From Campylobacterales bacterium (lineage in GTDB: Bacteria; Campylobacterota; Campylobacteria; Campylobacterales; Sulfurimonadaceae), in NCBI GenBank assembly GCA_016937915.1, contig JAFGVR010000065.1:1-7830 (forward strand): DNA of 7,830 nucleotides. The letters are read 5' to 3'. The translations under genes were made by a program, and so were the position numbers. Positions 6,691 through 7,830 of the stretch are shown one piece after another; position 1 is the first letter of the stretch; each line of letters begins with the position of its first letter. Under the pieces are notes generated by a model, which saw only the letters and a list, made by a program, of their open reading frames with translations, was not told the origin of the DNA and did not search any database.

Positions 6691-7830
6691 TACTTATATG
6701 CCACCCTATTTCTTCCACTAGTTTTTGCTTTATACAAATATTCATCAGCAGAATTTATTGTAGCTTTTTGAGATGGATGTATTTTTCTCTCACTAACACC
6801 ACAACTAACAGTCACACTTATCCTCTTACCTTTATACAAAAAATTTGCTTTTTCTACATGTACACGAACTTTTTCTGCAAAGACAGCTCCACCAGAAGTA
6901 TCTGTTTCACCAAGAATAGCCATAAACTCCTCTCCACCAAAACGACCGACTATATCTACCGTCCTTACCTCTTTTTTCAAAATCTTTGCAAAAGCAGCTA
7001 AAACAGCATCCCCTGCGTCATGTCCGTAATTATCGTTTATAGCTTTAAAGTGGTCAAGGTCAAACATAACTATAGAGTAGTTATGACCATATCTCTCAAA
7101 CTCACCCTCTTTGATCTTTAGCTGTTCATCAAGAGCTCTTTTGTTATAAAGCTTTGTTAGAAAATCCTCTTTTGAAGCTTCTCTTGCTTGTTCTAACTCT
7201 TTTTCAAGCTCATGAATCTTTTTACTCATAAGAGCCACCTCATCACTATGACCACGCAAATCTGCACTAAGAGATTGTGTATTTTGTTCTAACGCCAAAG
7301 CTATGGTAAAAAGTTTTTTATGAGCAGTTTTAAAGTCCTTTTCAGTTACAGAGTTATAACTCTCAAGCTCCTCTTTTATCTTTTTTATCTCCTCATTTGA
7401 AGAGTCCGATGAATCTATCATCTCTATAAGGCGTGTTGAGAGCTTATCTAAAACTCCATCTATAGATAAAACCATCTCTTTTACACTTTGCTGATCTAGT
7501 GCTATCCTAAGAGATATTGCTTTTTTAACCTCTTGATCTATATTTTTAGCATCTAAAAGTTTAGGATTTTGTTTTATCTTCTTACTTAAAAGCATGATTT
7601 TCTCATGTGCACTTGGTGCGATTGATGGAACAAGAGATGAAACTAAAAGTGAAGCTACTTTTGAGAGTTTTTCATTTGTTAAAGAGTTTGCTTCATCAAC
7701 GGTTGCTATCTTTAAATTCTCTATACTTTTTTTAAGATTTTTAGCGTCAATTATCCCTAGTCCATTTAACTTCTCTAAAAATGTATCATCATAATTGGCT
7801 GTAAAATTTATCCATAACTGTTTAAACTGC
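6690..7830 (-). CDS. GGDEF diguanylate cyclase, 5' end missing (partial)
   Basis: The last 379 residues of a protein predicted to make cyclic di-GMP from two GTP. The frame stays open from the ATG at 7595 to the right edge, adding 78 residues (ending LVPSIAPSAHEKI before that Met), so the true start is outside. Counting from the Met at 7595, residues 1-120 are mainly helical and polar, 121-142 a coiled coil, and 143-301 the GGDEF domain: DFLTKLYNKR (144-153), FDLDHFKAINDNYGHDAGD (178-196), RTVD (211-214) exactly five residues before GGEEF (220-224), and the closing SADEYLYKAKTSGRNRV (282-298). The active site is intact, and RxxD is the product-inhibition I-site. No transmembrane segment or known sensor domain is seen in the visible part, so it looks cytoplasmic. 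I do not recognise the N-terminal helical region. It is the most upstream visible gene of the operon and shares one base with folC. Confidence 0.93.
   Translation of the reverse strand, partial: QFKQLWINFTANYDDTFLEKLNGLGIIDAKNLKKSIENLKIATVDEANSLTNEKLSKVASLLVSSLVPSIAPSAHEKIMLLSKKIKQNPKLLDAKNIDQEVKKAISLRIALDQQSVKEMVLSIDGVLDKLSTRLIEMIDSSDSSNEEIKKIKEELESYNSVTEKDFKTAHKKLFTIALALEQNTQSLSADLRGHSDEVALMSKKIHELEKELEQAREASKEDFLTKLYNKRALDEQLKIKEGEFERYGHNYSIVMFDLDHFKAINDNYGHDAGDAVLAAFAKILKKEVRTVDIVGRFGGEEFMAILGETDTSGGAVFAEKVRVHVEKANFLYKGKRISVTVSCGVSERKIHPSQKATINSADEYLYKAKTSGRNRVAYK
6701..6707 (-). promoter_or_regulatory. Ribosome binding site for folC (GTG start)
   Basis: AGGGTGG on the minus strand lies 10 bases before the folC GTG at 6690, inside the last codons of the diguanylate cyclase. 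It supports the GTG start, which is also backed by the family-like N-terminus MKLQKYLDLKPLYYKEIDY. Confidence 0.5.

Noticed and set aside
6621..7001. Plus-strand open frame of 126 codons across the cyclase/folC junction
   Set aside because: It is antisense to the GGDEF domain and the FolC N-terminus, both of which are strongly conserved; the translated composition (Ser, Phe, Cys, Tyr rich) is typical of a shadow frame.
7594..7794. Plus-strand open frame of 66 codons at the right end
   Set aside because: It is antisense to the cyclase frame, which remains open through the same bases and continues to the edge; no ribosome binding site or recognisable protein features support it.
1..7830. Mobile element, CRISPR array, tRNA/rRNA, toxin-antitoxin or defence genes
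   Set aside because: Coding sequence covers essentially the whole window with conserved core genes; I saw no direct-repeat arrays, transposase or integrase motifs, or structured RNA genes.

Overview
The window reads as ordinary chromosomal DNA from a Campylobacterota (formerly Epsilonproteobacteria) bacterium, most like a free-living Sulfurimonas-type organism. Three things suggest this: the AT-rich codon use; a histidine kinase with the HQWRQPLN H-box style common in that group; and the gene order folC - M23 peptidase - bactofilin - mfd. From memory, that order matches the Helicobacter pylori HP1545-HP1541 region and the Campylobacter jejuni Cj1088c-Cj1085c region. The genus is an inference.

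Layout: positions 1-1262 (+) hold the 3' part of a membrane sensor histidine kinase whose frame runs off the left edge. A 31-base gap (1263-1293) separates it from a convergent minus-strand gene string that fills the rest of the window. In transcription order, right to left, this string is: a GGDEF diguanylate cyclase (6690 to beyond 7830, 5' end missing), folC (5539-6690), an M23/LytM peptidase of Csd1 type (4587-5546), a bactofilin of CcmA type (4279-4686), and mfd (1294-4272). The only gap inside the string is 6 bases before mfd. The other junctions overlap by 1, 8 and 100 bases, so this is very probably one translationally coupled operon. Its promoter lies outside the window. A weak AT-only hairpin with a T-run after mfd is the only terminator candidate.

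How the genes fit together: the peptidase and bactofilin form a known type of cell-shape module, in which a cytoskeletal bactofilin helps place or control a peptidoglycan endopeptidase. FolC (folate glutamylation) and Mfd (transcription-coupled repair) are housekeeping genes that travel with this module in the phylum. The diguanylate cyclase at the head is the least expected member; it has an intact GGEEF active site and an RxxD inhibitory site, and would link c-di-GMP production to the same transcript.

The open frames at both window edges show that the first ATG in each edge gene (51 on +, 7595 on -) is internal and not the start. I found no mobile element, CRISPR array, tRNA, rRNA or clearly undescribed system. 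The most notable points are the 100-base bactofilin/peptidase overlap with a Shine-Dalgarno inside the peptidase gene, the single M23 gene where H. pylori has a csd1/csd2 pair, and the cyclase in this operon.
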